From assembly GCA_026993045.1 (NCBI GenBank), contig JALWWR010000140.1, forward strand, positions 1 through 15,652: 15,652 bases of DNA, written 5' to 3'. The stretch's first letter is position 1, and every line of letters begins with the position of its first letter. This stretch comes from Thermodesulfatator sp. (GTDB lineage Bacteria; Desulfobacterota; Thermodesulfobacteria; Thermodesulfobacteriales; Thermodesulfobacteriaceae). A model generated the notes under the pieces. The model worked only from the letters and a program-made list of their open reading frames with translations, did no database searches and was not told the DNA's origin. Below, piece by piece: positions 7,284 through 14,371 of this stretch. A program made the translations under genes and the position numbers.

Positions 7284-8739
7284 AAAGGGGCTGAGTTCTT
7301 TTTGGCGCTTAGGGCCTAAAGACCGTCAGGCCCTGGAAAAGGGTTTAAAAGAGTTAGCCTCTCGAGAGGTCTATCTTACCGGAGGGGCGGTTAGGGATAT
7401 CCTGCGGGGGCAAAAGGTCCAGGATCTGGACCTTACCGTCCTGGAGTCCCCGGAGCCGCTGGCCCGGGAAATAGCCCAAAGGCTCTCTTGGACCCTGATT
7501 CCGCTTCACGAAGAGTTCGGGCTTTGGCGAATCGCCCGCGGAAGCTTTACCGTGGATCTTTCAGGCCTGCGACCCGGAGCTTCCGACCTTTGGGAAGATC
7601 TCAGACTTCGGGATTTCACTTTTAACGCCCTAGCGGTGAAACTTGAAAAGGCCCTTTATACTCCCCCGGAAAACTGGCCTTTGATAGACCCGGCTAGGGG
7701 GGTCGAGGATTTGAAAAAAGGGATTATTCGAGCCCTTTCCCAAAAGAACCTGGAAGAGGACCCCCTTCGAATCCTAAGGGCTTATCGCTTTCAAGCTTGG
7801 AGATACGGAAAGATAGAGGAGGAGACCCGGAGCTGGCTAAGGGAACTCAAAGCCCAGCTCCTTTCGGTGGCGGCGGAAAGGATCGAACATGAATTACGTC
7901 TTATCATGGAAAGCTCGCAAGGGGGGAAGACCGTTCGTCTTATGGCGGAAGACGGGGTGCTGGACGTCCTTTTTCCGGAGATCTCTTGGGCCCGAGGGGT
8001 CCCTCAACCCTCCTTCCATCATTTAGATGTTTTCGGTCACCTGCTTTTGTCTTTGGAATGGGCCGAAAGGATTTTGGGGCGGCCGGAGTTTTTTTGGGAG
8101 GACCCGCGACCCTTTCGAGAGCTCCTCTTGAATCCCGAAAGGGTGGCAGCCGTCAAGTGGGCGGCCTTGTTTCACGATCTCGGCAAACCTTACACCTTGG
8201 TCTTTCGGGAACGCCTCACTTTTTACGAACACGAAAAGGTGGGGGCGGAACTTTTTTGGAAAAGGGCCCAGGCCCTCCGTTTTAAAAAGAGGCTGGCCCA
8301 GCGGGTGGTCCATCTTATTCGACACCACATGCGCCCCTTTCATCTCCTGGAGGAATGGGAAGAAGGGCGACTTACGGCCCGGGCCCAGCGCAAGCTCCTC
8401 CGGGACGTCCCAGACTATCCCGACCTTTTCGTAGTGGCTATGGCCGATTCCTTGGCGGCTCAGGGGCCGGATAAGGATCCCAAAGAATTCCGGCGGCTGG
8501 CCCGCTTTTTTGAACACCTGCGGGCCTTCCAGCGGGAAAATTTGAAGAAAGTGGAAAAGAAGCGCTTGGTCACCGGGAGAGATCTTATAGAGATCTGGAA
8601 ACTAAAGCCCGGCCCTCTTTTTCGAGTGTTGCTTGAAGCGGTGGAAGAGGCCCAAGTGGAGGGTCAGGTGAAGACTCGCTCCGAGGCCCTGCGTTTTTTG
8701 GACCAGAAGATCAAGGCCTTAAAAAGAGAAGTTCTCTAG
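7276..8739 (+). CDS. cca: tRNA nucleotidyltransferase (CCA-adding type) with HD domain
   Basis: Class II nucleotidyltransferase that builds or repairs the 3' CCA end of tRNA. It has 487 residues. The catalytic head is at residues 31-125: VYLTGGAVRDIL (32-43), the metal-binding DLD (50-52) and RDFTFNALA (112-120). EEDPLRILRAYRFQA (160-174) is the next family motif, followed by a helical neck and body. An HD phosphohydrolase domain follows, with ALFHDLGKPYT (297-307; His300, Asp301) and HHMRPFH (350-356). The proposed start is TTG 7276, overlapping the previous gene by 8 bases; only weak AAGG precedes it, so the start is moderately certain. Some deep-branching bacteria split the job between CC-adding and A-adding enzymes, so which activity this one has is open, and a poly(A) polymerase is a less likely alternative. 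Confidence 0.88.
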   Translation: MTRKGLSSFWRLGPKDRQALEKGLKELASREVYLTGGAVRDILRGQKVQDLDLTVLESPEPLAREIAQRLSWTLIPLHEEFGLWRIARGSFTVDLSGLRPGASDLWEDLRLRDFTFNALAVKLEKALYTPPENWPLIDPARGVEDLKKGIIRALSQKNLEEDPLRILRAYRFQAWRYGKIEEETRSWLRELKAQLLSVAAERIEHELRLIMESSQGGKTVRLMAEDGVLDVLFPEISWARGVPQPSFHHLDVFGHLLLSLEWAERILGRPEFFWEDPRPFRELLLNPERVAAVKWAALFHDLGKPYTLVFRERLTFYEHEKVGAELFWKRAQALRFKKRLAQRVVHLIRHHMRPFHLLEEWEEGRLTARAQRKLLRDVPDYPDLFVVAMADSLAAQGPDKDPKEFRRLARFFEHLRAFQRENLKKVEKKRLVTGRDLIEIWKLKPGPLFRVLLEAVEEAQVEGQVKTRSEALRFLDQKIKALKREVL

Positions 8740-8759
8740 ACTTAACCTCCTTTAAGCCT

Positions 8760-8789
8760 TTGCCAAACCATCAAAAGAGATGTTATCTT
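8760..8789 (+). promoter_or_regulatory. Candidate sigma-70-type promoter for the biotin operon
   Basis: TTGCCA (8760-8765) and TATCTT (8784-8789) are separated by 18 bases. The -35 is a fair match and the -10 matches four of six consensus positions. It lies in the only sizeable gap of the window (8740-8856), just upstream of the radical SAM-bio gene run. A second -10-like TAAGAT (8805-8810) has no good -35. The call rests on position as much as on sequence. Confidence 0.3.
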
Positions 8790-8810
8790 AAAAATAACTT
8801 GGTGTAAGAT
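8785..8810. repeat. Inverted repeat upstream of the biotin operon, possible operator
   Basis: ATCTTA (8785-8790) and TAAGAT (8805-8810) are perfect reverse complements 14 bases apart. Extending outward gives TTATCTTA against TAAGATCA, a 7 of 8 match. The left arm overlaps the candidate -10 element, which is where a repressor would act. It does not match the BirA operator consensus (TTGTAAACC / GGTTTACAA halves). The spacing and short arms could be chance in AT-rich DNA. Confidence 0.25.
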
Positions 8811-8856
8811 CAGGGAATCTGGGATTAAGCCCAAGGAAATTCCAAGTCTTTTCTCG

Positions 8857-9771
8857 ATGCCTCTACTTTATTATTCCTTGAACCAGTTTTTAAAGGAACG
8901 CTTTGGGGAGCGGGTCCAAAAGATCCCCTTGGACGCCGGTTTTACCTGTCCTAATCGGGATGGGACCAAGGGGAGGGGAGGGTGTATCTACTGTAACGCC
9001 CTGGGGTCTGGAACCGGAGCCTTAAAGGAAGGCCTTTCTATTCGGGAACAGATGCTAAAAGGTATGGAGTGGGGGGCTCGGCGCTACAGGGCCCGGAAGT
9101 TCATAGCCTATTTTCAGGCCTTTTCCAACACCTACGCCCCTTTGGAGGTGCTCCGGGCTCGTTACGAAGAGGCTCTGATAGACGCTAGAGTGGTGGGGCT
9201 AGCGGTAGGCACCAGGCCGGATTGCATCACCGAGGAGATCGCCCGTCTTCTGGCCTCTTATAAGAAAAGGGGGCTTTTGGTGTGGGTGGAACTGGGTCTT
9301 CAAAGTGTGCACAATACCACCCTGGCTCGCATTAACCGGGGGCATACCTTTGAGGATTTTCTGACGGCCCTTGAGATCCTGAAAAGGCAAGATCTTCTGG
9401 TTTGCGTGCACCTGATTTTGGGTTTACCCGGAGAAGGCCCTCTAGAGATGCTTGAGACCGTAAAGACTTTGGCCTCGCTTCCGGTGGATGGGGTCAAGTT
9501 TCACGAGCTTTACGTGGTCAAAGGTTCGGCTTTAGAAAGGCTCTATCGGGCTGGGAAATACCAACCCCTTTCTCAAGGGGAATATGCCGACCTAGTGGCG
9601 GAGGCCTTGGCTCACCTCCCGCCCCAAGTGGTAATCCAGCGTCTTACTGGAGATCCTCGTCCTGGGGAACTAGTGGCCCCGGCCTGGGCGGCCGACAAAA
9701 GCGGCACCCGAAAGCTCATCGAAGAGATCCTGAAGCAGCGTAGCCTATATCAGGGTAAGTATCACTCTTAG
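8857..9771 (+). CDS. YhcC-type radical SAM protein (TIGR01212 family)
   Basis: Member of the YhcC/TIGR01212 radical SAM family, whose reaction is not established. It has 304 residues, the family's usual size. The N-terminal signature is LLYYSLNQFLKERFGERV, followed by LDAGFTCPNRDGTKGRGG and CIYCN. Cys31, Cys43 and Cys46 give the wide C-X11-C-X2-C iron-sulfur motif characteristic of this group rather than plain CX3CX2C. Later landmarks are YFQAFSNTYAPLEVLRARYE, GTRPDCI, WVELGLQSVH and LILGLPGEG. The distribution of conserved blocks resembles Elp3-like proteins. ATG 8857 has no good ribosome-binding site, but the frame has no other start codon back to the TAA at 8743. bioA follows after 15 bases, so it probably heads the biotin transcript; no role in biotin synthesis is known for this family. 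Confidence 0.88.
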   Translation: MPLLYYSLNQFLKERFGERVQKIPLDAGFTCPNRDGTKGRGGCIYCNALGSGTGALKEGLSIREQMLKGMEWGARRYRARKFIAYFQAFSNTYAPLEVLRARYEEALIDARVVGLAVGTRPDCITEEIARLLASYKKRGLLVWVELGLQSVHNTTLARINRGHTFEDFLTALEILKRQDLLVCVHLILGLPGEGPLEMLETVKTLASLPVDGVKFHELYVVKGSALERLYRAGKYQPLSQGEYADLVAEALAHLPPQVVIQRLTGDPRPGELVAPAWAADKSGTRKLIEEILKQRSLYQGKYHS

Positions 9772-9773
9772 AT

Positions 9774-9782
9774 AAGGAGAGG
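9774..9782 (+). promoter_or_regulatory. Shine-Dalgarno of bioA
   Basis: AAGGAGAGG sits four bases before ATG 9787, the strongest ribosome-binding site in the biotin region. It fixes the bioA start and fits independent initiation after the radical SAM gene. Confidence 0.8.
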
Positions 9783-9786
9783 AAAA

Positions 9787-11175
9787 ATGGGGACTTACGA
9801 CAAGAAAAAGATCCTTGAGATTGATCGTCGACATATCTGGCACCCCTTTACCCAAATGAAAGATTACGAAGACCGAGACCCTCCGGTAATCGTAGCCGCG
9901 CGGGGAACTAAACTTTATTCCATTGAAGGCCAAGAATTTTACGACACTATTTCCTCTTGGTGGACCAACACCCACGGGCACCTCCATCCCCAGTTGGTGA
10001 AGGCCCTAAAAGACCAGCTTGATCGCCTAGACCACGTCAATTTTTCGGGCTTTACCCATCCTTACGCCGCGGAGGTGGTGGAAAGATTGCGGGGGTTTTT
10101 ACCCTCGAAGCTTATCCGCTTTTTCTTTTCTGATAACGGTTCCACCGCGGTAGAGGTGGGGCTTAAAATGGCCTTTCAGTTTTGGCAAAATCGGGGCTTT
10201 AGCCGTAAGACCCGCTTTGTGTGCCTGGAAAACGCCTACCACGGGGATACCTTGGGAGCGGTAAGCGTGGGCGGGGTAGACCTCTTCTTTAAACTTTATA
10301 AACCCCTTACCTTTAAGACTTATCGGGCCCCAGCTCCCTATTGCTACCGCTGTCCCGAAAATCGGGGCTCGACTTTTACTTTCTCCGCGGAAAATATCTC
10401 CTGTAATTTTCGATGTCTTAAAGGGTTAAAAAGTATTCTTAAAGAACATCATGAAGAAATAGCAGCCCTCATAGTAGAGCCCAGGCTTTTGGCCGCTGGG
10501 GGCATGATAGTCTATCCGGCGGAATATTTAAGAGGTTTAGTAGAGCAGGCCCGGCGTTACGGGGTGCTGGTGATTTTTGACGAGGTAGCCACCGGTTTCG
10601 GGCGCACAGGCCGTATGTTTGCCCTGGAGAGTGCGGGGGTGGTGCCGGATATCCTTTGCTTAGCTAAAGGGTTAACGGGGGGGATGCTCCCTTTGGCCTT
10701 AACGGTGACTACGGAGGAAGTCTTTCAGGCCTTTTATGCCGATTACCTGGAAGGTAAGACCTTTTATCATGGGCACTCCTTTACAGCCCATCCCTTGGGC
10801 TGTGCGGTGGCCGCGGCCAACCTCAAGCTCTTTGCCGAAGAAAAACCCTTAGAGAAAGGGCGGGCGGTACAGGAGTTTTTCCACCAACGCTTAGAGGAGA
10901 TTTTTTCTGATAGGCCTTACGTGGGGGATATCCGCTATTTGGGTTACGTAGGGGCCTTGGAATTGGTGGCTGACCGTCGAACCAAAGAGCCTTTTCCCCC
11001 TGAAAAACGGGTAGGGTTTCAGGTCTATATGGCCTCTTTGAAGGCTGGACTGGTTTTGCGGCCTCTGGGGGACGTTATTTATTGGTTCCTACCTCTTTGT
11101 GTGACTAAAGAGGAGGTGGATGAGATCCTTTCTCGAAGCCGCGAGGTCTTAGATGGGATCCTTTTGGGAAAATGA
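9787..11175 (+). CDS. bioA: 7,8-diaminopelargonate (DAPA) aminotransferase
   Basis: PLP enzyme that transaminates KAPA to DAPA, the second ring-forming step of biotin synthesis. It has 462 residues. The N-terminal RRHIWHPFTQMKDYE and SSWWTNTHGH (57-66) are BioA-specific. GST (118-120) and YHGDTLGAVSVGG (151-163) bind cofactor phosphate and ring. FDEVATGFGRTG (264-275) includes Asp265, and the PLP lysine is Lys294 in CLAKGLTGG. THE C-terminal RPLGDVIYWFLPL (425-437) closes the site. Phe21 replaces the Tyr17 of E. coli and the overall pattern is closer to the lysine-using B. subtilis enzyme. Cys186, Cys189, Cys206 and Cys210 form a possible metal-binding cluster in a loop. The 3' end overlaps bioF by 23 bases. 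Confidence 0.95.
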   Translation: MGTYDKKKILEIDRRHIWHPFTQMKDYEDRDPPVIVAARGTKLYSIEGQEFYDTISSWWTNTHGHLHPQLVKALKDQLDRLDHVNFSGFTHPYAAEVVERLRGFLPSKLIRFFFSDNGSTAVEVGLKMAFQFWQNRGFSRKTRFVCLENAYHGDTLGAVSVGGVDLFFKLYKPLTFKTYRAPAPYCYRCPENRGSTFTFSAENISCNFRCLKGLKSILKEHHEEIAALIVEPRLLAAGGMIVYPAEYLRGLVEQARRYGVLVIFDEVATGFGRTGRMFALESAGVVPDILCLAKGLTGGMLPLALTVTTEEVFQAFYADYLEGKTFYHGHSFTAHPLGCAVAAANLKLFAEEKPLEKGRAVQEFFHQRLEEIFSDRPYVGDIRYLGYVGALELVADRRTKEPFPPEKRVGFQVYMASLKAGLVLRPLGDVIYWFLPLCVTKEEVDEILSRSREVLDGILLGK

Positions 11176-12316
11176 GATTAAGCGAGAGCTTGAGGCCCTT
11201 AAAGAAAAGGCCCTTTTAAGATCTCTTCCCCCTATAGAGGATCGTCGAGGGCCGTGGGTAAAAATAGAGGGAAAGTGGCGTTTAAATCTGGCCTCTAACG
11301 ACTATCTGGGCCTCGGGGCCACCTTGACCTGGGAAGAGGCGCAGGAGGTCTTGGCCTCTTGGGGGGCTGGGGCCGGGGCCTCCCGGTTGCTTTCCGGCAA
11401 CCACCTTTATTACCAATTTCTAGAGCAGGCCCTAGAGGAAAGTTATGGTCGTCCAGCCCTGGTCTTTTCCAGCGGATACCTGGCCAATTTAGGGGTCATT
11501 TGCGGACTTGCGGGACGGCGGGACCTGATCCTGGCGGACAAGTTAGTACACGCCAGTCTTATCGACGCCTTGCGGCTTTCCGGGGCCCGGTTTTACCGCT
11601 ATCCCCATCGGGATCTAAAGGCCCTAGAAGATCTTCTGCGCCAACACCGGGGGCGCTTCCGGCGGGCCCTGATTGTTACAGAGTCGGTTTTCAGTATGGA
11701 CGGTGATTTTCCGGACCTAAAGGCCCTGGTAGAACTGGCCCGTAGGTTTGAGGCCCTTTTGGTTTTGGATGAGGCCCACGCCATAGGAGTCTTTGGTAGA
11801 CGGGGGCTGGGCCTGGCGGAGGAGCTGGGAGTGCTTTCAGAGGTGGACGTCTTGGTGGGGACCTTTGGGAAGGCCTTGGGAAGTTATGGGGCCTTTGTGG
11901 TGCTTCCAGAGGCTATGAAAAACCTTCTTCTTTCTAAGGCCCGTTCTTTCATCTTTACCACGGCTCTTCCTCCGGTGGTGGTGGCCTTTTCCCTTAAGGC
12001 CTTCAAACGGTTGCCAGCCTTAGAGGAGGCCCGCCAGCGCGTGCGGGGGCTGGCCTCAAGTCTCCGCCAGGCTTTAGGGCTCTCTGCACCGGGGCTTGAA
12101 GCCCAAGTGCCCATCGTGCCGGTCATTTTGGGGGCGAGCGAGAGGGCCCTGGCGGTCTCAAGAGATTTGTTTTCAGCTGGTTTTTGGGCCCCGGCCATCA
12201 GACCCCCTACGGTGCCCGAAGGGACGGCCCGCCTGCGTCTTTCCCTTACGGCCCTTATGGAAGAATCCCAACTTGAGCCTTTAGTCCAAAGGTTGCGGGA
12301 GCTTCGATGCGCCTAA
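11153..12316 (+). CDS. bioF: 8-amino-7-oxononanoate (KAPA) synthase
   Basis: PLP enzyme of the alpha-oxoamine synthase family that condenses pimeloyl-ACP with L-alanine and releases CO2, committing pimelate to biotin. It has 387 residues, the usual length. Motifs: LASNDYLGLG (46-55), GAGASRLLSGNHLYYQFLE (73-91), SSGYLANLGVI (106-116), His133 that stacks on the cofactor ring, VTESVFSMDGD (175-185), LDEAHAIGVFG (205-215) with Asp206 and His209, and the PLP lysine Lys240 in GTFGKALGSYG. ATG 11153 lies inside bioA, six bases after GCGAGGTC; it gives a normal N-terminus (FWENEIKRELEALKEKALLR). An ATG at 11172 that overlaps the bioA stop is out of frame. The 3' end overlaps bioG by 10 bases. Confidence 0.95.
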   Translation: MGSFWENEIKRELEALKEKALLRSLPPIEDRRGPWVKIEGKWRLNLASNDYLGLGATLTWEEAQEVLASWGAGAGASRLLSGNHLYYQFLEQALEESYGRPALVFSSGYLANLGVICGLAGRRDLILADKLVHASLIDALRLSGARFYRYPHRDLKALEDLLRQHRGRFRRALIVTESVFSMDGDFPDLKALVELARRFEALLVLDEAHAIGVFGRRGLGLAEELGVLSEVDVLVGTFGKALGSYGAFVVLPEAMKNLLLSKARSFIFTTALPPVVVAFSLKAFKRLPALEEARQRVRGLASSLRQALGLSAPGLEAQVPIVPVILGASERALAVSRDLFSAGFWAPAIRPPTVPEGTARLRLSLTALMEESQLEPLVQRLRELRCA

Positions 12317-12951
12317 GGCTGGCAGGAGACCCCCAGGCCGAGGAATTGATTCTCTTTTTTCTAGGTTGGGCCATGGATGAAAGACCCTTTTTGGACCTGA
12401 TTCCTCCTGGGACCGCGGTAGCCTTCCTATATGACTACCGGGACTTAGAGCTTCCGGCCTGGCCGCCTTTTCCCAAGGTAAAGGTATTAGCCTGGTCCTT
12501 GGGGGTAAGGGTGGCCCTATATCATCGTGAGCGCCTTCCCTATGAAATGAGTTTGGTGGCTGGAACCGGGGCCTTTGTAGACCCGCGCTGGGGAATCCCG
12601 CCCCGAGTTTTCAATCTGACGTTAAAGGCCTTGAGGGAAAAGGGGGAATCGGTCCTAAGTCGTTTTTACCAGAAGATGTTTGAGGACCCGGCCCATTGGG
12701 AGCGTTTTGAAAGGGGGACTCCTCAAAGGCCCTTAAAAGAAGTGCAAGAGGAGCTTGAGATCCAAGCCCTCAAGGTCCCGGTCTTTCCGAGCTCGGCCAA
12801 AGGACTTAAGGTGTGGATTACCCAAAAAGACGCCGTTTTCCCATCCCAGGCTCAAAAGGCCTATTGGGAAAGGGCCGGAGTCCCCGTTAATATGTTGCCA
12901 GAAGGACATTTTCCTTTCTATAGCTATCCCTCTTTGAAGGTTTGGTTTTAG
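12307..12951 (+). CDS. bioG: Pimeloyl-ACP methyl ester carboxylesterase, BioG type
   Basis: Removes the methyl group that BioC placed on the precursor, releasing pimeloyl-ACP for BioF and ending elongation. It has 214 residues, typical of BioG (formerly DUF452) and shorter than BioH. Recognised from LILFFLGWAMDERPF (14-28), LYDYRDLELP (41-50) and LAWSLGVRVALYH (61-73). By family comparison the catalytic triad should be Ser64 (in AWSLG, with Ala where GxSxG esterases have the first Gly), Asp175 (TQKDAVFP) and His201 (PEGHFPF). Placement between bioF and bioC, with a 10-base overlap on bioF, supports the call strongly. The esterase type is assigned from motifs and context; a diverged BioH is much less likely. 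Confidence 0.88.
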   Translation: MRLRLAGDPQAEELILFFLGWAMDERPFLDLIPPGTAVAFLYDYRDLELPAWPPFPKVKVLAWSLGVRVALYHRERLPYEMSLVAGTGAFVDPRWGIPPRVFNLTLKALREKGESVLSRFYQKMFEDPAHWERFERGTPQRPLKEVQEELEIQALKVPVFPSSAKGLKVWITQKDAVFPSQAQKAYWERAGVPVNMLPEGHFPFYSYPSLKVWF

Positions 12952-12956
12952 TAAGC

Positions 12957-13697
12957 ATGAGGTATGAGAACCCCTATAGCCTGATCAAACACCGTTTTCG
13001 ACGGGCCATGCCTACCTATGAAGAGGCGGCAGTGGTCCAGGCCCGGTTGGCCCGAAGATTGGTTGAAGCTTTGGTCGAACAGGGCCCTTTTGAGCGGGTC
13101 TTTGAAATCGGGGTAGGGACCGGGCTTTTTACGCGGATGTTTGTTAAAGAAGCAAGCTTTCGGCAATACCTGGGGTGCGACCTGGTTTGGGAGTGCGGCT
13201 CCTGGGTCCAGCCCTTAGGGGTGAAATTCCTGGTGGCCAACGCGGAAGACCCCTCTTGGTTGCGAGGAAGTTTTGATCTAGTGGTGGCCAACGCCGTTTT
13301 GCAATGGTTTCTGGACCCGGCCCGTTCTCTAGCCCTCTGGGCTAAGAAGGTTTCTTCCGAAGGGATTTTGGCCTTTACGGTCTTTGGCCCGGAGACTATG
13401 AAAGAGATCCCCCATTTTCTTCCTCCAGGAATGGCACCTCGGAAGATATGGGAGGCCTTGCGCCCTTCGGGCTTTAAGTCGTTGCATCAGGCTTCTTTTC
13501 AGGACAAACTCTATTTTCCGGATTTTAAGGCGGCACTGCGGCATGTGCGAGAGACCGGGGCCTTAGGCACCCTTAATCCTTGCTGGTCTTTTAAAGAATT
13601 GCGGGCTTTGCAGAAAGAATTTGAGAGATATCGGACCCCGAAGGGGTATCCTTTGACCTTTGAGTCCTATCTTTTTTTATGGCGTCGGGAAGATTGA
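12957..13697 (+). CDS. bioC: Malonyl-ACP O-methyltransferase
   Basis: SAM-dependent methyltransferase that esterifies the free carboxyl of malonyl-ACP so that the fatty-acid machinery accepts it as a primer for pimelate. It has 246 residues from ATG 12957, five bases after the bioG stop. A TTG at 12942 in the same frame would add five residues (MVLVS) but is less natural: the family begins with a short segment like KHRFRRAMPTYEEAAVVQ, which is fully retained from 12957. Motif I is VFEIGVGTGLFT (48-59), an acidic residue follows in GCDLV (73-77), and ANAVLQW (111-117) and LAFTVFGPETMKEI (138-151) are strongly BioC-like. The 3' end overlaps bioD by 19 bases. Confidence 0.93.
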   Translation: MRYENPYSLIKHRFRRAMPTYEEAAVVQARLARRLVEALVEQGPFERVFEIGVGTGLFTRMFVKEASFRQYLGCDLVWECGSWVQPLGVKFLVANAEDPSWLRGSFDLVVANAVLQWFLDPARSLALWAKKVSSEGILAFTVFGPETMKEIPHFLPPGMAPRKIWEALRPSGFKSLHQASFQDKLYFPDFKAALRHVRETGALGTLNPCWSFKELRALQKEFERYRTPKGYPLTFESYLFLWRRED

Positions 13698-14371
13698 TCT
13701 TCATAACCGGGACTGACACCGGTGTTGGCAAAAGCTACGCCACCGGTCTTCTGGCCCGAGCCTATCGGGAGTTAGGGGTTAAAGTTATCACTGCTAAGCC
13801 CGTGCAAACCGGGGCCAAGGAACCCGAGGATCTCCTTCTCCATCGCCGGCTCATGGGATTTCCCCTGGACCCTCCGGAACTCCTGGATCTTACAGGACCT
13901 TATCTTTTTTCCTACCCGGCAGCCCCTACTACGGCCGCCGCCCGGGAGGGAAAGAGGGTGGAGCTCAAAAAGATCAGGGACGGTCTTCGAAAGTTGGCCC
14001 AAGACTATGAAATAGTGTTGGTGGAAGGTGCCGGGGGACTTTATGTGCCCTTTACAGAAGAGTATACCTTTTTGGATCTTATAAGCCTCTTCTTGGGGCC
14101 GGTGGTGGTGGTCTCCGCGGCCCGTCTGGGCACTATTAACCATACCGTTCTCACCTTAAAGGCCTTGAGACAGCGGGGGCTGGTGATCTCAGGGCTGATC
14201 TATAACCGATATTTTGAAAAGGATCCCTTCCTGGCCCAGGAAAGTCTAAAAGACATAAAGTGCCTGGCCTCGGTGCCGGCGGTTTTAGAAATAGGAGATC
14301 TTGAGAAGGGGCCTTGGCCTTTAGAGGAGGCTATCTCTTTTCTCCGTTCCGCTCCAGGGCTTAAACCTTGA
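13679..14371 (+). CDS. bioD: Dethiobiotin synthetase
   Basis: ATP-dependent carboxylase that closes the ureido ring of DAPA with CO2. It has 230 residues. The P-loop is GTDTGVGKS (11-19, Lys18), then TAKPVQTG (38-45, Lys40), PEDLLLHRR (49-57), VLVEGAGGLYVPF (113-125, Glu116) and LGTINHTVLT (150-159). The conserved SPH segment of E. coli is APT here (82-84), so the His is missing; variation there occurs in other homologs as far as I recall. ATG 13679 is inside bioC and lacks a ribosome-binding site. An in-frame TTG at 13694 that overlaps the bioC stop as TTGA is an alternative giving a shorter, also plausible N-terminus (MIFITGTDTG). The end overlaps convergent bioB by 11 bases. Confidence 0.94.
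   Translation: MASGRLIFITGTDTGVGKSYATGLLARAYRELGVKVITAKPVQTGAKEPEDLLLHRRLMGFPLDPPELLDLTGPYLFSYPAAPTTAAAREGKRVELKKIRDGLRKLAQDYEIVLVEGAGGLYVPFTEEYTFLDLISLFLGPVVVVSAARLGTINHTVLTLKALRQRGLVISGLIYNRYFEKDPFLAQESLKDIKCLASVPAVLEIGDLEKGPWPLEEAISFLRSAPGLKP

Noticed and set aside
8023..8517. 164-codon open frame on the minus strand inside cca
   Set aside because: It is antisense to the conserved HD region, with no recognisable protein pattern and no ribosome-binding site; a shadow of codon bias.
8741..8756. CTTAA-cctcct-TTAAG hairpin after cca as a terminator, with a loop resembling anti-Shine-Dalgarno sequence
   Set aside because: The stem is only five A/T-rich pairs with no T-run behind it; the CCTCCT loop is probably chance.
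8740..8856. BirA-type biotin operator
   Set aside because: A single TTAACC half-site (8742-8747) exists, but no matching GGTTAA half lies at operator spacing.
11172..11174. ATG overlapping the bioA stop as a start for bioF
   Set aside because: It is out of frame with bioF; the in-frame ATG at 11153 gives the normal N-terminus.
12942..12956. TTG start adding five residues to BioC
   Set aside because: GAAGG ends one base before it, too close to serve as its ribosome-binding site, and the added MVLVS has no family counterpart; ATG 12957 is preferred.
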